A stretch of 64,000 nt of DNA, taken from NCBI RefSeq assembly GCF_900115285.1, contig NZ_FOYW01000004.1, forward strand, positions 1 through 64,000. The letters are read 5' to 3'. The stretch is from Marinobacter daqiaonensis. Its GTDB lineage: Bacteria; Pseudomonadota; Gammaproteobacteria; Pseudomonadales; Oleiphilaceae. Both the position numbers and the translations under genes were made by a program. Position 1 is the first letter of the stretch. Every line of letters begins with the position of its first letter. A model generated the notes under the pieces. It was not told the DNA's origin. It made no database searches and saw only the letters and a list, made by a program, of their open reading frames with translations. Below, piece by piece: positions 1 through 9,456 of this stretch.

Positions 1-93
1 GCTCCGATCGCCATGGAAGATGGTCTGCGCTTCGCGATTCGCGAAGGCGGCCGTACCGTTGGTGCCGGTGTGGTTTCCAAGATCATCGAGTAA
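1..93 (+). CDS. tuf: Elongation factor Tu, C-terminal end (partial)
   Basis: Only the last 30 codons and the TAA stop are present; the gene enters from the left edge. The residues [17 protein letters not shown] followed by RTVGAGVV and the end KIIE are the invariant C-terminus of EF-Tu domain 3, which delivers aminoacyl-tRNA to the ribosome as a GTP complex. Its place directly before rpsJ is the usual end of the str operon in gammaproteobacteria. A strong terminator follows 18 bases after the stop, so tuf and rpsJ appear to be separate transcripts. Confidence 0.97.
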   Translation, partial: APIAMEDGLRFAIREGGRTVGAGVVSKIIE

Positions 94-110
94 TTCGCCG
101 GATGATCCGG

Positions 111-140
111 AAAAAGGGCTGCTTCGCAGCCCTTTTTTCT
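111..140 (+). terminator. Rho-independent terminator of tuf
   Basis: A 7-bp G/C stem (GGGCTGC at 116-122, GCAGCCC at 126-132) with a TTC loop is flanked by A residues before and a run of six T residues after, the classic intrinsic terminator layout. Confidence 0.92.
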
Positions 141-188
141 GTCCCGCAAGTACGTAACACCAGCAATATCAGTCGGTCAGGCAGCTGC

Positions 189-217
189 TTGACACTGCTG
201 GGTATTATGCATACAAT
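189..217 (+). promoter_or_regulatory. Sigma-70 promoter of the S10 operon
   Basis: A perfect -35 box TTGACA (189-194) is followed after exactly 17 bases by TACAAT (212-217), one base from the -10 consensus. Transcription would begin near 224, leaving a leader of about 53 bases before rpsJ. That is far shorter than the E. coli S10 leader to which L4 binds, so an L4-type attenuator of that size does not fit here. Confidence 0.85.
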
Positions 218-277
218 GCGGCTCCTTTTTTTGAAGGTCGGCTAACAGTAGCTGCTACGAGTGGAGTTTGGTGCATC

Positions 278-589
278 ATGCAAAGCCAAAAGATTCGAAT
301 CCGGTTGAAGGCGTTTGATTATCGCCTGATCGACCAGTCCACGCAGGAGATCGTCGATACCGCAAAGCGGACCGGCGCTCAGGTGCGTGGACCAATCCCT
401 CTGCCGACGCGGAAGGAAAAGTACACCGTTCTGATTTCTCCGCACGTCAACAAAGACGCGCGCGATCAGTACGAAATTCGTACGCACAAGCGTCTGCTCG
501 ACATTGTTGAGCCGACGGAAAAGACAGTAGATGCTTTGATGAAGCTGGATCTGGCAGCAGGTGTAGACGTTCAGATCAGCCTCGGCTAA
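278..589 (+). CDS. rpsJ: 30S ribosomal protein S10 (NusE)
   Basis: A 103-residue protein, the normal length for S10. It sits in the head of the 30S subunit and, as NusE, pairs with NusB in rRNA antitermination. The segment [19 protein letters not shown] (about residues 57-75) is the conserved extended loop. It is the first gene of the S10 operon, preceded by the promoter at 189-217. The ATG has a GGAG 11 bases upstream. The next gene, rplC, starts 76 bases downstream with no terminator in between. Confidence 0.98.
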
Positions 590-665
590 CACTACCTGGT
601 GTTAGTCAGTGTAACTGTCCTAAGGCCATAGAGGGTGTGAGCCCCGTACACTTAAGAGGTGAAAC

Positions 666-1304
666 ATGGCAATTGGTGTAGTCGGTCGTAAGGCCGGTAT
701 GACCCGTATTTTTACGGAAGACGGGCAGTCTGTGCCCGTAACGGTAATTGAGGTTGAAGCCAACCGCATTACCCAACTGAAAACTCTCGAAAGCGATGGC
801 TACCGTGCGGTCCAGGTGACTGTGGGCAACCGTCGTCCCTCCCGGGTTTCCAAGGCTCAGTCAGGTCACTTCGCAAAGGCTGGTGTTGAGGCTGGTCGCG
901 GTCTGTGGGAATTCCGTCTTGCCGATGGCGAAGGCGATGAGTTCCAGGCTGGCGGCGAGATCACCGTGTCTGTATTCGCGGACGGTCAGGTCGTCGACGC
1001 CACTGCCCATTCCAAGGGTAAGGGCTTCCAGGGTGGCGTTAAACGCTGGAACTTCTCCATGCAGGACGCGACTCACGGTAACTCCCTGTCCCATCGTGCG
1101 CCGGGTTCCATTGGTCAGAACCAGACCCCGGGCAAGGTGTTCAAGGGCAAGAAGATGGCCGGTCAGATGGGCAACAAACAGGTTACTGTTCAGAACCTGG
1201 AAGTTGTTCGTGTTGATGCCGAGCGCAACCTGCTGCTGATCCGTGGCGCTGTTCCCGGTGCTACCGGTGGCAACGTGATCATCAAGCCTGCAGTTAAAGC
1301 CTGA
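666..1304 (+). CDS. rplC: 50S ribosomal protein L3
   Basis: A 212-residue L3, a primary 23S rRNA binding protein whose long loop reaches toward the peptidyl transferase centre. The loop is clear at about residues 116-170 ([15 protein letters not shown], then [17 protein letters not shown]). Gln-151 aligns with E. coli Gln-150, the residue methylated by PrmB, so methylation is a reasonable inference. AGAGGTG lies just upstream of the ATG. It is co-directional with rplD, 11 bases away. Confidence 0.98.
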   Translation: MAIGVVGRKAGMTRIFTEDGQSVPVTVIEVEANRITQLKTLESDGYRAVQVTVGNRRPSRVSKAQSGHFAKAGVEAGRGLWEFRLADGEGDEFQAGGEITVSVFADGQVVDATAHSKGKGFQGGVKRWNFSMQDATHGNSLSHRAPGSIGQNQTPGKVFKGKKMAGQMGNKQVTVQNLEVVRVDAERNLLLIRGAVPGATGGNVIIKPAVKA

Positions 1305-1315
1305 GGAGCGGTGCG

Positions 1316-1921
1316 ATGGAATTGACAATTACAGGTAGCGGTCAGGGGATTTCCGTCTCCGACGCCGCGTTCGCCAAAGAGTTTAACGAGTCGCTGGTTC
1401 ACCAGGTTGTTACCGCCTACATGGCTGGTGGTCGCCAGGGTACCAAGGCTCAGAAGACCCGTTCTGAGGTCAGCGGCGGTGGTAAGAAGCCGTGGCGTCA
1501 GAAGGGTACTGGTCGTGCCCGTGCCGGTACTATCCGAAGCCCGATCTGGCGCACTGGTGGCGTTACCTTCGCCGCCAAGCCCCGGAGCTTCGAACAGAAA
1601 GTAAACCGGAAGATGTACCGCGCCGCGATGCAGTCCATTTTTTCCGAGCTGGTTCGTCAGGATCGTCTGGTGCTGGTTGATGACATTACCGTCGACAGCC
1701 CGAAGACCAAGGCGTTCAGCGAGAAGCTGAAGGGTCTGGGTGTGAGCAACGCCCTGATTCTCGCCGAGAATGTAGAGCAGAACCTTCATCTGGCGTCCCG
1801 CAACATTCCGCACGTTGACGTGCGTGACGTTGCGGGCCTTGATCCGGTTAGCCTGGTTGCCTTTGAGAAGGTTGTGATTACCGTTCCGGCTCTTAAGAAG
1901 ATCGAGGAGATGCTGGGATGA
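1316..1921 (+). CDS. rplD: 50S ribosomal protein L4
   Basis: A 201-residue L4 that lines the nascent peptide exit tunnel. The tunnel loop is recognisable around residues 38-80 ([19 protein letters not shown], then [13 protein letters not shown]). In E. coli L4 also represses its own operon; the short leader here leaves that open. A GAGGAGCGGTG ribosome binding site precedes the ATG. The stop overlaps the rplW start by four bases (ATGA), which suggests translational coupling. Confidence 0.98.
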   Translation: MELTITGSGQGISVSDAAFAKEFNESLVHQVVTAYMAGGRQGTKAQKTRSEVSGGGKKPWRQKGTGRARAGTIRSPIWRTGGVTFAAKPRSFEQKVNRKMYRAAMQSIFSELVRQDRLVLVDDITVDSPKTKAFSEKLKGLGVSNALILAENVEQNLHLASRNIPHVDVRDVAGLDPVSLVAFEKVVITVPALKKIEEMLG

Positions 1922-2211
1922 ATCAGGAACGTATCTACAAGGTTCTTCTGGGACCGCACGTATCAGAAAAAGCATCTCTGGTAGCGGAGAGCAATCAGGT
2001 GGTCTTCCGTGTGGCGCCTGATGCCACCAAGCCGGAGATCAAGAAAGCCGTTGAGCAGCTGTTCAACGTCACCGTCGAAGGTGTTCAGGTTTCGAACCGT
2101 AAGGGTAAGCTCAAGCGTACTATCCGCGGGTTCGGCAAGCGTAATGACATTCGCAAGGCTTATGTGAAGCTGGCGGAAGGTCAGGACATCGATTTTCTGG
2201 ATGTGGAATAA
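1918..2211 (+). CDS. rplW: 50S ribosomal protein L23
   Basis: A 97-residue L23, which sits at the tunnel exit and is the docking point for trigger factor and SRP. The N-terminus ([17 protein letters not shown]) and the basic hairpin [17 protein letters not shown] at about residues 61-77 are typical. The ATG overlaps the rplD stop as ATGA. rplB begins 17 bases after its stop. Confidence 0.98.
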   Translation: MNQERIYKVLLGPHVSEKASLVAESNQVVFRVAPDATKPEIKKAVEQLFNVTVEGVQVSNRKGKLKRTIRGFGKRNDIRKAYVKLAEGQDIDFLDVE

Positions 2212-2228
2212 GGTAAAGGGGTCGTAAT

Positions 2229-3056
2229 ATGCCGATCGTCAAAACCAAACCAACATCTGCCGGACGCCGTCACGTTGTAAAGCTTTACAACCCGGATCTC
2301 CACAAGGGGCGCCCTTACGAGCCGTTGGTAGAAAGTCAAAGCAAGTCGGGTGGTCGTAACCATTTTGGTCGCATCACCACCCGTCACGTTGGTGGTGGCC
2401 ACAAGCAGCACTACCGCGTAATCGATTTCAAGCGGACCAAGGACGGCATTCCAGCGGTCATTGAGCGCCTGGAATACGATCCGAACCGCTCTGCGCACAT
2501 CGCACTGCTGAAGTATGCCGATGGCGAGCGTCGCTACATTATCGCTCCCAAAGGTATGCAGGCCGGTGATCCTGTGCGTTCCGGTATCGACGCACCGATC
2601 AAGGTGGGTTCCACGCTGCCGCTCCGGAATATTCCGGTCGGTTCCGTAATCCACTGCGTCGAAATCAAGCCTGGCAAAGGTGCACAGCTGGCTCGCTCCG
2701 CGGGCGCATCCGTACAGCTGGTAGCAAGGGAAGGGGCATATGCCACCATCCGCCTGCGTTCAGGTGAAATGCGAAAGGTGCTTGTTGACTGTCGCGCGAC
2801 GTTGGGCGAAGTGTCCAACAGCGAACACAGCCTCAAGCAGCTTGGTAAAGCGGGTGCATCACGTTGGCGCGGCAAACGGCCAACAGTACGTGGTGTTGCT
2901 ATGAACCCAGTTGACCACCCACATGGTGGTGGTGAAGGGCGTACCTCTGGCGGGCGTCACCCGGTTACTCCGTGGGGTGTTCCGACCAAAGGGCATAAGA
3001 CTCGTAAGAACAAGCGTACTGACAAGATGATAGTACGTCGTCGTTCGGCCAAGTAA
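2229..3056 (+). CDS. rplB: 50S ribosomal protein L2
   Basis: A 275-residue L2, required for subunit association and for a functional peptidyl transferase centre. The hallmark [18 protein letters not shown] around residues 222-240 contains the conserved histidine studied in E. coli (His-229). The C-terminus is very basic ([18 protein letters not shown]), as expected for a tail that threads into rRNA. Length and position in the S10 operon are normal. Confidence 0.98.
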   Translation: MPIVKTKPTSAGRRHVVKLYNPDLHKGRPYEPLVESQSKSGGRNHFGRITTRHVGGGHKQHYRVIDFKRTKDGIPAVIERLEYDPNRSAHIALLKYADGERRYIIAPKGMQAGDPVRSGIDAPIKVGSTLPLRNIPVGSVIHCVEIKPGKGAQLARSAGASVQLVAREGAYATIRLRSGEMRKVLVDCRATLGEVSNSEHSLKQLGKAGASRWRGKRPTVRGVAMNPVDHPHGGGEGRTSGGRHPVTPWGVPTKGHKTRKNKRTDKMIVRRRSAK

Positions 3057-3079
3057 ACGACTACATAGAGGTAATTGCT

Positions 3080-3355
3080 GTGCCACGTTCTTTAAAGAAA
3101 GGTCCTTTTATAGACCTGCATCTGTTGAAGAAGGTCGAGACAGCTCTGGAAGCGAACGACAAGCGGCCGATCAAGACCTGGTCCCGTCGTTCCACGATCT
3201 TTCCGGAGTTCGTCGGTCTGACCATTGCAGTCCACAACGGCAAGCAACACGTGCCCGTGTACGTGACCGAAGACATGGTCGGTCACAAACTGGGCGAGTT
3301 CGCGGCAACGCGGACTTACCGTGGTCATGCAGCCGACAAGAAAGCTAAACGCTGA
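3080..3355 (+). CDS. rpsS: 30S ribosomal protein S19
   Basis: A 91-residue S19 in the 30S head, where it forms a pair with S13 near the A site. It begins with a GTG codon giving the canonical [17 protein letters not shown], with AGAGGT upstream. The motif [19 protein letters not shown] at about residues 49-67 is diagnostic. No alternative start would restore the conserved N-terminus, so GTG is well supported. Confidence 0.97.
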   Translation: MPRSLKKGPFIDLHLLKKVETALEANDKRPIKTWSRRSTIFPEFVGLTIAVHNGKQHVPVYVTEDMVGHKLGEFAATRTYRGHAADKKAKR

Positions 3356-3372
3356 TTGTGAGGGGAAATGAA

Positions 3373-3705
3373 ATGGAAGTAGCAGCCAAGTATAAGGGCG
3401 CTCGCCTCTCTGCTCAGAAAGCACGTCTTGTCGCTGACCAGGTTCGTGGCAAGGCGGTTGAGGACGCCCTGAACATTCTGACTTTCAGCCCGAAGAAGGC
3501 GGCGGTCGTGATCAAGAAAGCTCTTGAATCCGCCATTGCCAACGCTGAGCACAACGAAGGTCTGGACGTAGATGATCTGCGGGTTTCCACCGTCATGGTG
3601 GATGAAGGTCCGACGCTCAAGCGGATCAAAGCTCGAGCCAAGGGGCGCGCTGACCGGATTATGAAGCGCACCTGTCATATCACCGTCAAGGTCGCCGACA
3701 AGTAG
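3373..3705 (+). CDS. rplV: 50S ribosomal protein L22
   Basis: A 110-residue L22, whose beta-hairpin narrows the exit tunnel beside L4. I chose the ATG at 3373 ([18 protein letters not shown]), which matches the usual N-terminus and has GAGGGG upstream; an in-frame GTG at 3358 would only add five residues across the binding site. The hairpin lies near residues 78-100, including [19 protein letters not shown]. rpsC follows after 11 bases. Confidence 0.97.
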   Translation: MEVAAKYKGARLSAQKARLVADQVRGKAVEDALNILTFSPKKAAVVIKKALESAIANAEHNEGLDVDDLRVSTVMVDEGPTLKRIKARAKGRADRIMKRTCHITVKVADK

Positions 3706-3716
3706 GAGATGCTCAG

Positions 3717-4400
3717 ATGGGTCAGAAAGTAAATCCGACCGGTATACGGCTGGGTGTGGTCAAAGAGCACAACTCAATCTGGTATGCCGAGAAGAAGGAC
3801 TACGCGAACAAGCTCCTGAATGATATTCAGGTTCGCGAGTTCCTGGAGAAGCGCCTTGAAAAGGCGTCAGTCAGCAAGATCGTGATCGAGCGCCCGGCTC
3901 AGAATGCCCGGATCACGATCCATACCGCCCGTCCCGGTATTGTTATCGGCAAGAAGGGTGAAGATGTTGACCGTCTGCGTCGCGAAGTCAGCGAGAAGAT
4001 GGGCGTGCCTGTGCACATCAACATCGAGGAAGTCCGCAAGCCGGATCTGGATGCCAAGCTGGTAGCGCAAAACGTTGCCGGTCAGCTCGAGCGTCGTGTA
4101 ATGTTCCGTCGCGCCATGAAGCGTGCGGTTCAGAATGCCATGCGTCAGGGCGCCAAGGGTATCAAGATCCAGGTTGGCGGTCGTCTCGGGGGCGCCGAAA
4201 TTGCCCGTTCCGAGTGGTACCGTGAAGGTCGCGTTCCTCTGCACACACTGCGTGCAGACATTGACTACGCCACCTACGAAGCGAAGACCACCTACGGCAT
4301 CATCGGCGTGAAGGTATGGATCTTCAAGGGTGAGATTCTTGGTGGTATGGATGAGGTCCGTGCTGACAAGAATGCCTCTCGTAAGAAAGGTTCCAAGTAA
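3717..4400 (+). CDS. rpsC: 30S ribosomal protein S3
   Basis: A 227-residue S3, part of the mRNA entry channel and its helicase activity. The N-terminus [19 protein letters not shown] is canonical. A type II KH domain is visible around residues 39-107 with the GKKG loop inside [18 protein letters not shown]. The C-terminal domain carries [12 protein letters not shown]. Length matches the family. Confidence 0.98.
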   Translation: MGQKVNPTGIRLGVVKEHNSIWYAEKKDYANKLLNDIQVREFLEKRLEKASVSKIVIERPAQNARITIHTARPGIVIGKKGEDVDRLRREVSEKMGVPVHINIEEVRKPDLDAKLVAQNVAGQLERRVMFRRAMKRAVQNAMRQGAKGIKIQVGGRLGGAEIARSEWYREGRVPLHTLRADIDYATYEAKTTYGIIGVKVWIFKGEILGGMDEVRADKNASRKKGSK

Positions 4401-4412
4401 AGGGGCACTCGT

Positions 4413-4826
4413 ATGCTGCAGCCAAAACGCACCAAATTCCGCAAGGTAATGAAAGGCCGTAACACCGGTCTGGCTCAACGCGCCAACAAGGTGAGCTTCG
4501 GTGAATACGGATTGAAGGCGACGACTCGTGGACGTATAACAGCACGCCAGATTGAGGCGGCTCGTCGTACCATGACGCGTCGGATCAAGCGGGGCGGTAA
4601 GATCTGGATTCGGATCTTCCCCGACAAGCCGATTACCGGCAAACCGCTTGAAGTACGTATGGGTAAAGGTAAGGGTTCTGTCGAGTACTGGGTAGCCGAA
4701 ATCCAGCCAGGTCGTATGCTTTACGAGATGGAAGGGGTATCCGAAGAGATTGCACGTGATGCGTTCACTCTTGCGGCGGCCAAACTGCCCGTTCAGACCA
4801 CCTTTGTAACGAGGACGGTGATGTGA
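4413..4826 (+). CDS. rplP: 50S ribosomal protein L16
   Basis: A 137-residue L16, which contacts A-site tRNA and 5S r[22 protein letters not shown] and [19 protein letters not shown] are the family signatures. Arg-82 (in EVRMGKGKG) corresponds to E. coli Arg-81, the residue hydroxylated by RoxA/YcfD; no such enzyme is visible in this window. The TGA stop shares its last base with the rpmC ATG. Confidence 0.98.
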   Translation: MLQPKRTKFRKVMKGRNTGLAQRANKVSFGEYGLKATTRGRITARQIEAARRTMTRRIKRGGKIWIRIFPDKPITGKPLEVRMGKGKGSVEYWVAEIQPGRMLYEMEGVSEEIARDAFTLAAAKLPVQTTFVTRTVM

Positions 4827-5017
4827 TGAAAGCAACAGAGCTGCGTGAGAAGTCAGTCGACGAGCTGAACAAAGAGCTGATCGACCTCCTGAAGGAGCAG
4901 TTCAACCTGCGTATGCGCAAGGCGACAGGTCAGCTGAATCAGAGTCACCTTCTCCCGAAGGTGAAGCGCGACATAGCTCGTGTGAAAACAGTAATGAATG
5001 AAAAGGCAGGACAGTGA
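4826..5017 (+). CDS. rpmC: 50S ribosomal protein L29
   Basis: A 63-residue helical protein at the tunnel exit next to L23. [19 protein letters not shown] and [18 protein letters not shown] are typical. The ATG at 4826 overlaps the rplP TGA by one base; a GTG at 4823 directly in front is possible but would add only one residue. Both starts share the same upstream sequence. Confidence 0.95.
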   Translation: MKATELREKSVDELNKELIDLLKEQFNLRMRKATGQLNQSHLLPKVKRDIARVKTVMNEKAGQ

Positions 5018-5018
5018 C

Positions 5019-5285
5019 ATGACTGAAGCTACCAAAACTGCCAGAACCCTTAACGGCAAGGTCGTGAGCAACAAGATGGAGAAGTCCATTGTTGTTCTGG
5101 TCGAGCGCCAGGTGAAACACCCGCTTTACGGTAAGTACGTGAAGCGCTCGACCAAGATTCATGCTCACGACGAACAGAACGAGTGCAACATCGGTGATCT
5201 GGTTACGATCAAGGAAACCCGCCCGGTCTCGAAGACCAAAAGCTGGGCCCTGGTTGAAGTCACCGAACGCGCTTCCAAGGTGTAA
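5019..5285 (+). CDS. rpsQ: 30S ribosomal protein S17
   Basis: An 88-residue OB-fold protein that binds the 5' domain of 16S rRNA early in assembly. Key blocks are [18 protein letters not shown] (about residues 9-26) and the basic loop [15 protein letters not shown] chose the ATG at 5019 because it lies just after the rpmC stop and follows GGCAGG; an upstream in-frame start (4998) would overlap rpmC and add a non-conserved tail. Confidence 0.95.
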   Translation: MTEATKTARTLNGKVVSNKMEKSIVVLVERQVKHPLYGKYVKRSTKIHAHDEQNECNIGDLVTIKETRPVSKTKSWALVEVTERASKV

Positions 5286-5344
5286 CTCGCCCCGACGGTG
5301 AGTCTTGTCGAAACTGCGATAGTGGTTTCTGCTGGAGAATAACC

Positions 5345-5713
5345 ATGATTCAGACTCAAACAATGCTTGAAGTCGCGGACAACAGTGGTGCACGTCAGGT
5401 GCAGTGCATCAAGGTCCTGGGCGGTTCACACCGGCGTTATGCCAAGGTGGGAGATATCATCAAGGTGACCGTTAAGGAAGCCATCCCCCGTGGTAAGGTG
5501 AAGAAGGGCCAGGTCCTCAATGCTGTTGTCGTGCGTACCCGTAAGGGTGTGCGTCGTCCTGACGGATCACTGATCCGCTTCGACGGCAACGCGGCAGTAC
5601 TTCTTAACAACCAGAACGCGCCGATCGGCACCCGTATTTTCGGGCCGGTAACCCGCGAGCTGCGTACCGAGAAGTTCATGAAAATTATCTCACTGGCACC
5701 CGAAGTACTGTAA
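5345..5713 (+). CDS. rplN: 50S ribosomal protein L14
   Basis: A 122-residue L14, which forms an intersubunit bridge with 16S rRNA. The start [19 protein letters not shown] and the segment [19 protein letters not shown] are highly conserved. It opens the classical spc gene group. The 59-base gap after rpsQ contains no obvious terminator, so read-through from the S10 operon is likely, but a separate promoter cannot be excluded. Confidence 0.98.
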   Translation: MIQTQTMLEVADNSGARQVQCIKVLGGSHRRYAKVGDIIKVTVKEAIPRGKVKKGQVLNAVVVRTRKGVRRPDGSLIRFDGNAAVLLNNQNAPIGTRIFGPVTRELRTEKFMKIISLAPEVL

Positions 5714-5729
5714 GGACTAGAGGCCGGTT

Positions 5730-6050
5730 ATGAAAAAGATCAAACGAGATGACGAAGTAATCGTCACCACGGGTAAAGACAAGGGCAAGCGCGGTAAAGT
5801 TCTGAAAGTTCAGGATGACGGCCGGGTTGTGGTTTCTGGCATCAATATGATGAAGAAGCACACCAAGCCGAACCCGATGCTGGGCACCCCAGGTGGCATC
5901 GTCGAGAAAGAAGCGCCAATCCAGGCTTCCAACGTGGCAATTTTTAATCCGCAGACCGGCAAGGCCGATCGCGTAGGCTTCCAGATCAAGGAAGACGGCG
6001 CAAAAGTGCGGATCTTCAAGTCCACGAACGAAGCTGTCGATAACCAGTAA
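5730..6050 (+). CDS. rplX: 50S ribosomal protein L24
   Basis: A 106-residue L24, an assembly initiator that binds the 5' end of 23S rRNA. The KOW motif is clear at the N-terminus ([19 protein letters not shown], residues 6-24), followed by [13 protein letters not shown]. It is tightly packed between rplN (16 bases) and rplE. Confidence 0.97.
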   Translation: MKKIKRDDEVIVTTGKDKGKRGKVLKVQDDGRVVVSGINMMKKHTKPNPMLGTPGGIVEKEAPIQASNVAIFNPQTGKADRVGFQIKEDGAKVRIFKSTNEAVDNQ

Positions 6051-6064
6051 GGGTGGTGGTTACG

Positions 6065-6604
6065 ATGCTTAATATGAAAGAGCAGTACAGTAAGGAAGTG
6101 ATTCCCGCCCTGCAGAAAGAGTTCAGCTACAAGAACATAATGCAGGTTCCGCGGATCCAGAAAATCACCCTGAACATGGGTGTCGGCGAAGCGGTTGGCG
6201 ACAAGAAGCTGATCGAGAACGCTGTTGCGGATCTGGAGCGGCTGGCCGGCCAGAAGGCTGTGGTCACCAAGGCGCGCAGATCCGTTGCCGGCTTCAAGAT
6301 TCGTGAGGGCTGGCCAATCGGTTGTAAGGTTACCCTGCGCGGCGAGCGCATGTGGGATTTCTTCGACCGGCTGGTACATATTGCCATTCCGCGTGTTCGC
6401 GACTTCCGTGGTCTCAACCCGAAGTCCTTCGACGGTCGTGGCAACTACAGCATGGGTGTGCGTGAGCAGATCATTTTTCCGGAGATTGAATACGATCGCG
6501 TAGACAAGATCCGTGGTCTGGATATCACCATCACCACCAGTGCTGAAACCGATGACGAAGGCCGCGAACTGCTGAAAGCCTTTGGCTTTCCGTTCAAGAA
6601 ATAA
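6065..6604 (+). CDS. rplE: 50S ribosomal protein L5
   Basis: A 179-residue L5, which binds 5S rRNA and contacts P-site tRNA through its loop. [19 protein letters not shown] and [19 protein letters not shown] are the signatures. I chose ATG 6065 ([12 protein letters not shown]), which gives the usual 179 residues and lies seven bases after AAGGGTGG; the in-frame GTG codons at 6053 and 6056 fall inside that binding site. Confidence 0.95.
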   Translation: MLNMKEQYSKEVIPALQKEFSYKNIMQVPRIQKITLNMGVGEAVGDKKLIENAVADLERLAGQKAVVTKARRSVAGFKIREGWPIGCKVTLRGERMWDFFDRLVHIAIPRVRDFRGLNPKSFDGRGNYSMGVREQIIFPEIEYDRVDKIRGLDITITTSAETDDEGRELLKAFGFPFKK

Positions 6605-6616
6605 GGAACGAGTGAC

Positions 6617-6922
6617 ATGGCGAAGGTTTCAATGAAGAACCGCGAGCTCAAGCGCGAACAGACGGTTGCGAAATACGCAACCAGACGCGCCGAGCTCAAG
6701 GCGATTATCAAGAACCCGAATATCAGCGAAGAGGAACGTTGGGACGCACAGATGAAGCTGCAGAAGCTTCCTCGCGATGCAAGCCCTTCGCGTCTCACCA
6801 ACCGCTGTCAGATGACTGGCCGTCCCCACGGCGTTCTCCGCAAGTTCAAGCTCTCGCGCATCAAGCTTCGTGAGCAGGGCATGGCGGGTAACGTACCGGG
6901 TCTGACCAAGTCAAGCTGGTAA
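6617..6922 (+). CDS. rpsN: 30S ribosomal protein S14 (zinc-free form)
   Basis: A 101-residue S14 of the long, zinc-independent type: it has none of the CxxC pairs of the short zinc-binding version. The C-terminal block [19 protein letters not shown] followed by [11 protein letters not shown] is diagnostic. It sits in the 30S head near S10 and S19. A GC-rich 85-base gap separates it from rpsH. Confidence 0.97.
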   Translation: MAKVSMKNRELKREQTVAKYATRRAELKAIIKNPNISEEERWDAQMKLQKLPRDASPSRLTNRCQMTGRPHGVLRKFKLSRIKLREQGMAGNVPGLTKSSW

Positions 6923-7007
6923 GCGTCACCGCGACTCGTCGCGGTGGCCGTTGGTAAGCGGTGCGGCACGCCGCTGCACAACTAAAAAGATCAGGAGCCT
7001 CATACAA

Positions 7008-7400
7008 ATGAGTATGCAAGATACGCTTGCGGATATGTTTACCCGTATCCGTAACGCACAGATGGCACAGAAGGCCGACGTGGTCATGCCGTCTTCCAAA
7101 ATGAAGATCTCCGTGGCCCAGGTCCTTAAGGACGAAGGTTACGTAGAAGATTTTTCCGTTTCAGCTGACGCCAAGCCGGAACTGACCATTTCCCTCAAGT
7201 ACTTCGGTGGCAAGCCGGTTATTGAGGAAATCAAACGGGTGAGCCGCCCCAGTCTGCGCCAGTACAAGGGCACAGGCGAACTGCCGAAAGTGGCAGGTGG
7301 TCTCGGGGTCGCTATCGTGTCTACGTCCAAGGGCGTTATGACCGACCGCGCTGCACGTGCTGCCGGCGTGGGTGGCGAAGTCATCTGCACCGTATTCTAG
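7008..7400 (+). CDS. rpsH: 30S ribosomal protein S8
   Basis: A 130-residue S8, a central 16S rRNA organiser and, in E. coli, the repressor of the spc operon. The start at 7008 gives [18 protein letters not shown], the same form as E. coli, with AGGAG at 6993-6997. The C-terminal signature [19 protein letters not shown] is intact. An in-frame upstream start at 6951 would add an unconserved tail and is rejected. Confidence 0.96.
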   Translation: MSMQDTLADMFTRIRNAQMAQKADVVMPSSKMKISVAQVLKDEGYVEDFSVSADAKPELTISLKYFGGKPVIEEIKRVSRPSLRQYKGTGELPKVAGGLGVAIVSTSKGVMTDRAARAAGVGGEVICTVF

Positions 7401-7409
7401 GAGAAAGAC

Positions 7410-7943
7410 ATGTCCAGGGTTGCCAATAATCCTGTCGTGCTGCCTTCCGGTGTTGAGGTTAAGCTGAACGGACAGGAAATCAATGTGAAGGGCTCCAAGG
7501 GAGCGCTTCAGTTCACCATCCACCAGGCGGTTGAAGTCAAGCAGGAAGAAAACGTTCTTCGCTTTGCTCCCCGCGATGGTGCAAAGCAGTCCCGCGCTCT
7601 TGCTGGCACCACCCGTGCGCTGGTAAATAACATGGTTACCGGTGTTTCCGCCGGGTTCGAGCGCAGGCTCAACCTGACCGGCGTTGGTTACCGGGCGCAG
7701 GCGCAGGGCAAGAAGCTCAACCTGACACTTGGGTTCTCACACCCGGTTGAGTACGAACTGCCCGAGGGGGTCACCGCTGAAACTCCGTCTAATACGGAAG
7801 TTGTTATTCGCGGGATCGATAAGCAACAGGTTGGCCAGGTCGCTGCTGAAGTCCGCGCATTCCGTCCGCCAGAGCCTTATAAGGGCAAGGGTGTTCGGTA
7901 CTCGGATGAGCAGGTCAGACGCAAAGAAGCCAAGAAGAAATAA
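7410..7943 (+). CDS. rplF: 50S ribosomal protein L6
   Basis: A 177-residue L6 made of two similar domains, located near the sarcin-ricin loop and the factor binding site. [18 protein letters not shown] at the start and [19 protein letters not shown] at about residues 154-172 are the family signatures. It lies nine bases after rpsH with GGAGAAAG as ribosome binding site. Confidence 0.97.
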   Translation: MSRVANNPVVLPSGVEVKLNGQEINVKGSKGALQFTIHQAVEVKQEENVLRFAPRDGAKQSRALAGTTRALVNNMVTGVSAGFERRLNLTGVGYRAQAQGKKLNLTLGFSHPVEYELPEGVTAETPSNTEVVIRGIDKQQVGQVAAEVRAFRPPEPYKGKGVRYSDEQVRRKEAKKK

Positions 7944-7952
7944 GGCGGGACT

Positions 7953-8300
7953 ATGAGCGCTAATACAGAAAGATTGCGTCGCGCACGCAAAGTGCGCATG
8001 AAGATCCGTAAGCTGGGTACAGACCGCCTGTGCGTTCACCGCACGCCGCGTCATATGTATGCCCAGGTCACCACTGCAGACGGCAGCAAGGTTATCGCTT
8101 CTGCCTCCACACTGGACAAGGATCTGCGTCAGGGTGCTACGGGTAACGTGGATGCCGCCAAGAAGGTCGGTCAGCTGATCGCTGAGCGTGCCAAGGCTGC
8201 CGGCATTGAGAAAGTGGCGTTTGACCGCTCCGGTTACCGTTATCATGGTCGCGTTCAGGCCCTGGCCGACGCTGCCCGTGAAGCTGGCTTGCAATTCTAA
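7953..8300 (+). CDS. rplR: 50S ribosomal protein L18
   Basis: A 115-residue L18, which with L5 and L25 binds 5S rRNA in the central protuberance. The basic N-terminus ([16 protein letters not shown]), the segment [12 protein letters not shown] and the end [20 protein letters not shown] are characteristic. It is packed between rplF (nine bases) and rpsE. Confidence 0.97.
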   Translation: MSANTERLRRARKVRMKIRKLGTDRLCVHRTPRHMYAQVTTADGSKVIASASTLDKDLRQGATGNVDAAKKVGQLIAERAKAAGIEKVAFDRSGYRYHGRVQALADAAREAGLQF

Positions 8301-8312
8301 GAGGTGGAGAAG

Positions 8313-8813
8313 ATGAGCGTTAACGAACAGAAGGCGCCTGAGCTCCAGGAAAAGCTGGTTCAGGTAAACCGCGTGGCCAAGGTGGTCAAGGGCGGTCGTA
8401 TCTTTGCCTTCACCGCACTGACTGTTGTGGGTGATGGCAAGGGCCGTGTTGGTTTTGGTCGTGGTAAGGCCCGGGAAGTACCGGTTGCCATCCAGAAGGC
8501 CATGGAAGCCGCACGCAAGAACATGGTGGATGTGCCTCTTGATGGCACCACCCTGCAGTATCCGGTCCGCGCCCAGCATGGCGGCTCCAAGGTCTACATG
8601 CAGCCGGCCTCTGAAGGTACCGGTATCATCGCCGGTGGCGCGATGCGTGCGGTACTGGAAGTAGCAGGTGTTCAGAACGTACTTTCCAAGTGTTACGGGT
8701 CTACCAACCCGGTCAACGTGGTACGTTCCACCATCAAGGGTCTCCAGGCAATGAAAGCGCCTGAAGATGTTGCAGCCAAGCGCGGCAAGACCGTGGAAGA
8801 CATTCTGGGTTGA
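8313..8813 (+). CDS. rpsE: 30S ribosomal protein S5
   Basis: A 166-residue S5, involved in decoding fidelity and the mRNA entry channel. [19 protein letters not shown] and [18 protein letters not shown] are typical, and the C-terminal domain carries [13 protein letters not shown] chose the ATG at 8313 because the GTG at 8304 lies inside the ribosome binding site GAGGTGGAGA. rpmD begins four bases after the stop. Confidence 0.96.
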   Translation: MSVNEQKAPELQEKLVQVNRVAKVVKGGRIFAFTALTVVGDGKGRVGFGRGKAREVPVAIQKAMEAARKNMVDVPLDGTTLQYPVRAQHGGSKVYMQPASEGTGIIAGGAMRAVLEVAGVQNVLSKCYGSTNPVNVVRSTIKGLQAMKAPEDVAAKRGKTVEDILG

Positions 8814-8817
8814 AGTC

Positions 8818-9003
8818 ATGGCGAACAAGACAATCAAGGTTACACTGACCCGCAGCCCAATCAGCTGTCAGCCCAAGCACAAACTGTGCGTGAAGGGCCT
8901 GGGTCTTCGCAAAATTGGTCACACCGTGGAAGTGGAAGACACACCTTCCATCCGCGGCATGATCAACCGGGTTAACTACCTGGTAAGGGTTGAGGAGAAC
9001 TAA
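8818..9003 (+). CDS. rpmD: 50S ribosomal protein L30
   Basis: A 61-residue L30. [20 protein letters not shown] and [20 protein letters not shown] are the recognisable blocks. The ATG at 8818 is used; an upstream in-frame ATG at 8767 lies within rpsE and would add an unrelated tail. Its stop is one base from the rplO start. Confidence 0.95.
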   Translation: MANKTIKVTLTRSPISCQPKHKLCVKGLGLRKIGHTVEVEDTPSIRGMINRVNYLVRVEEN

Positions 9004-9004
9004 G

Positions 9005-9439
9005 ATGCGCCTGAACGAACTGAGTCCGGAACCGGGTTCACGCCCGTCCGCCAAGCGCGTTGGCCGGGGTATCGGCAGCGGCCTGGGCAAGACAGCCGGT
9101 CGTGGTCACAAGGGCCTGAAAGCGCGCTCCGGCGGCCGGGTAGCCCCCGGTTTCGAGGGCGGTCAGCAGCCGTTGGCCCGTCGTCTGCCGAAATTCGGTT
9201 TCACCTCCCGCCAGCAGCGTTACGTTGCTGAGATCCGGCTGAATGAGCTGGCCAAGGTGGACGGCGACGTCGCTGACCTGGACGCACTGAAAAAAGCGGA
9301 CATCATTCGTGAGGAAATTCGCGCGGCTCGCGTGATTCTCTCCGGCGAACTGACCCGTCCGGTGACCGTTAAGGGTCTGAAGGTGACCAAGGGCGCCCGT
9401 GAGGCAATCTCTGCCGCGGGTGGCAAAGTCGAAGAATAA
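9005..9439 (+). CDS. rplO: 50S ribosomal protein L15
   Basis: A 144-residue L15, a late assembly protein of the large subunit. The glycine- and lysine-rich N-terminal extension ([19 protein letters not shown], about residues 18-36) that penetrates 23S rRNA is clear. The ATG at 9005 lies directly after the rpmD stop and follows GAGGAG; a start at 8990 would overlap rpmD. Confidence 0.96.
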   Translation: MRLNELSPEPGSRPSAKRVGRGIGSGLGKTAGRGHKGLKARSGGRVAPGFEGGQQPLARRLPKFGFTSRQQRYVAEIRLNELAKVDGDVADLDALKKADIIREEIRAARVILSGELTRPVTVKGLKVTKGAREAISAAGGKVEE

Positions 9440-9456
9440 GGCGAGTCGAGGACTGC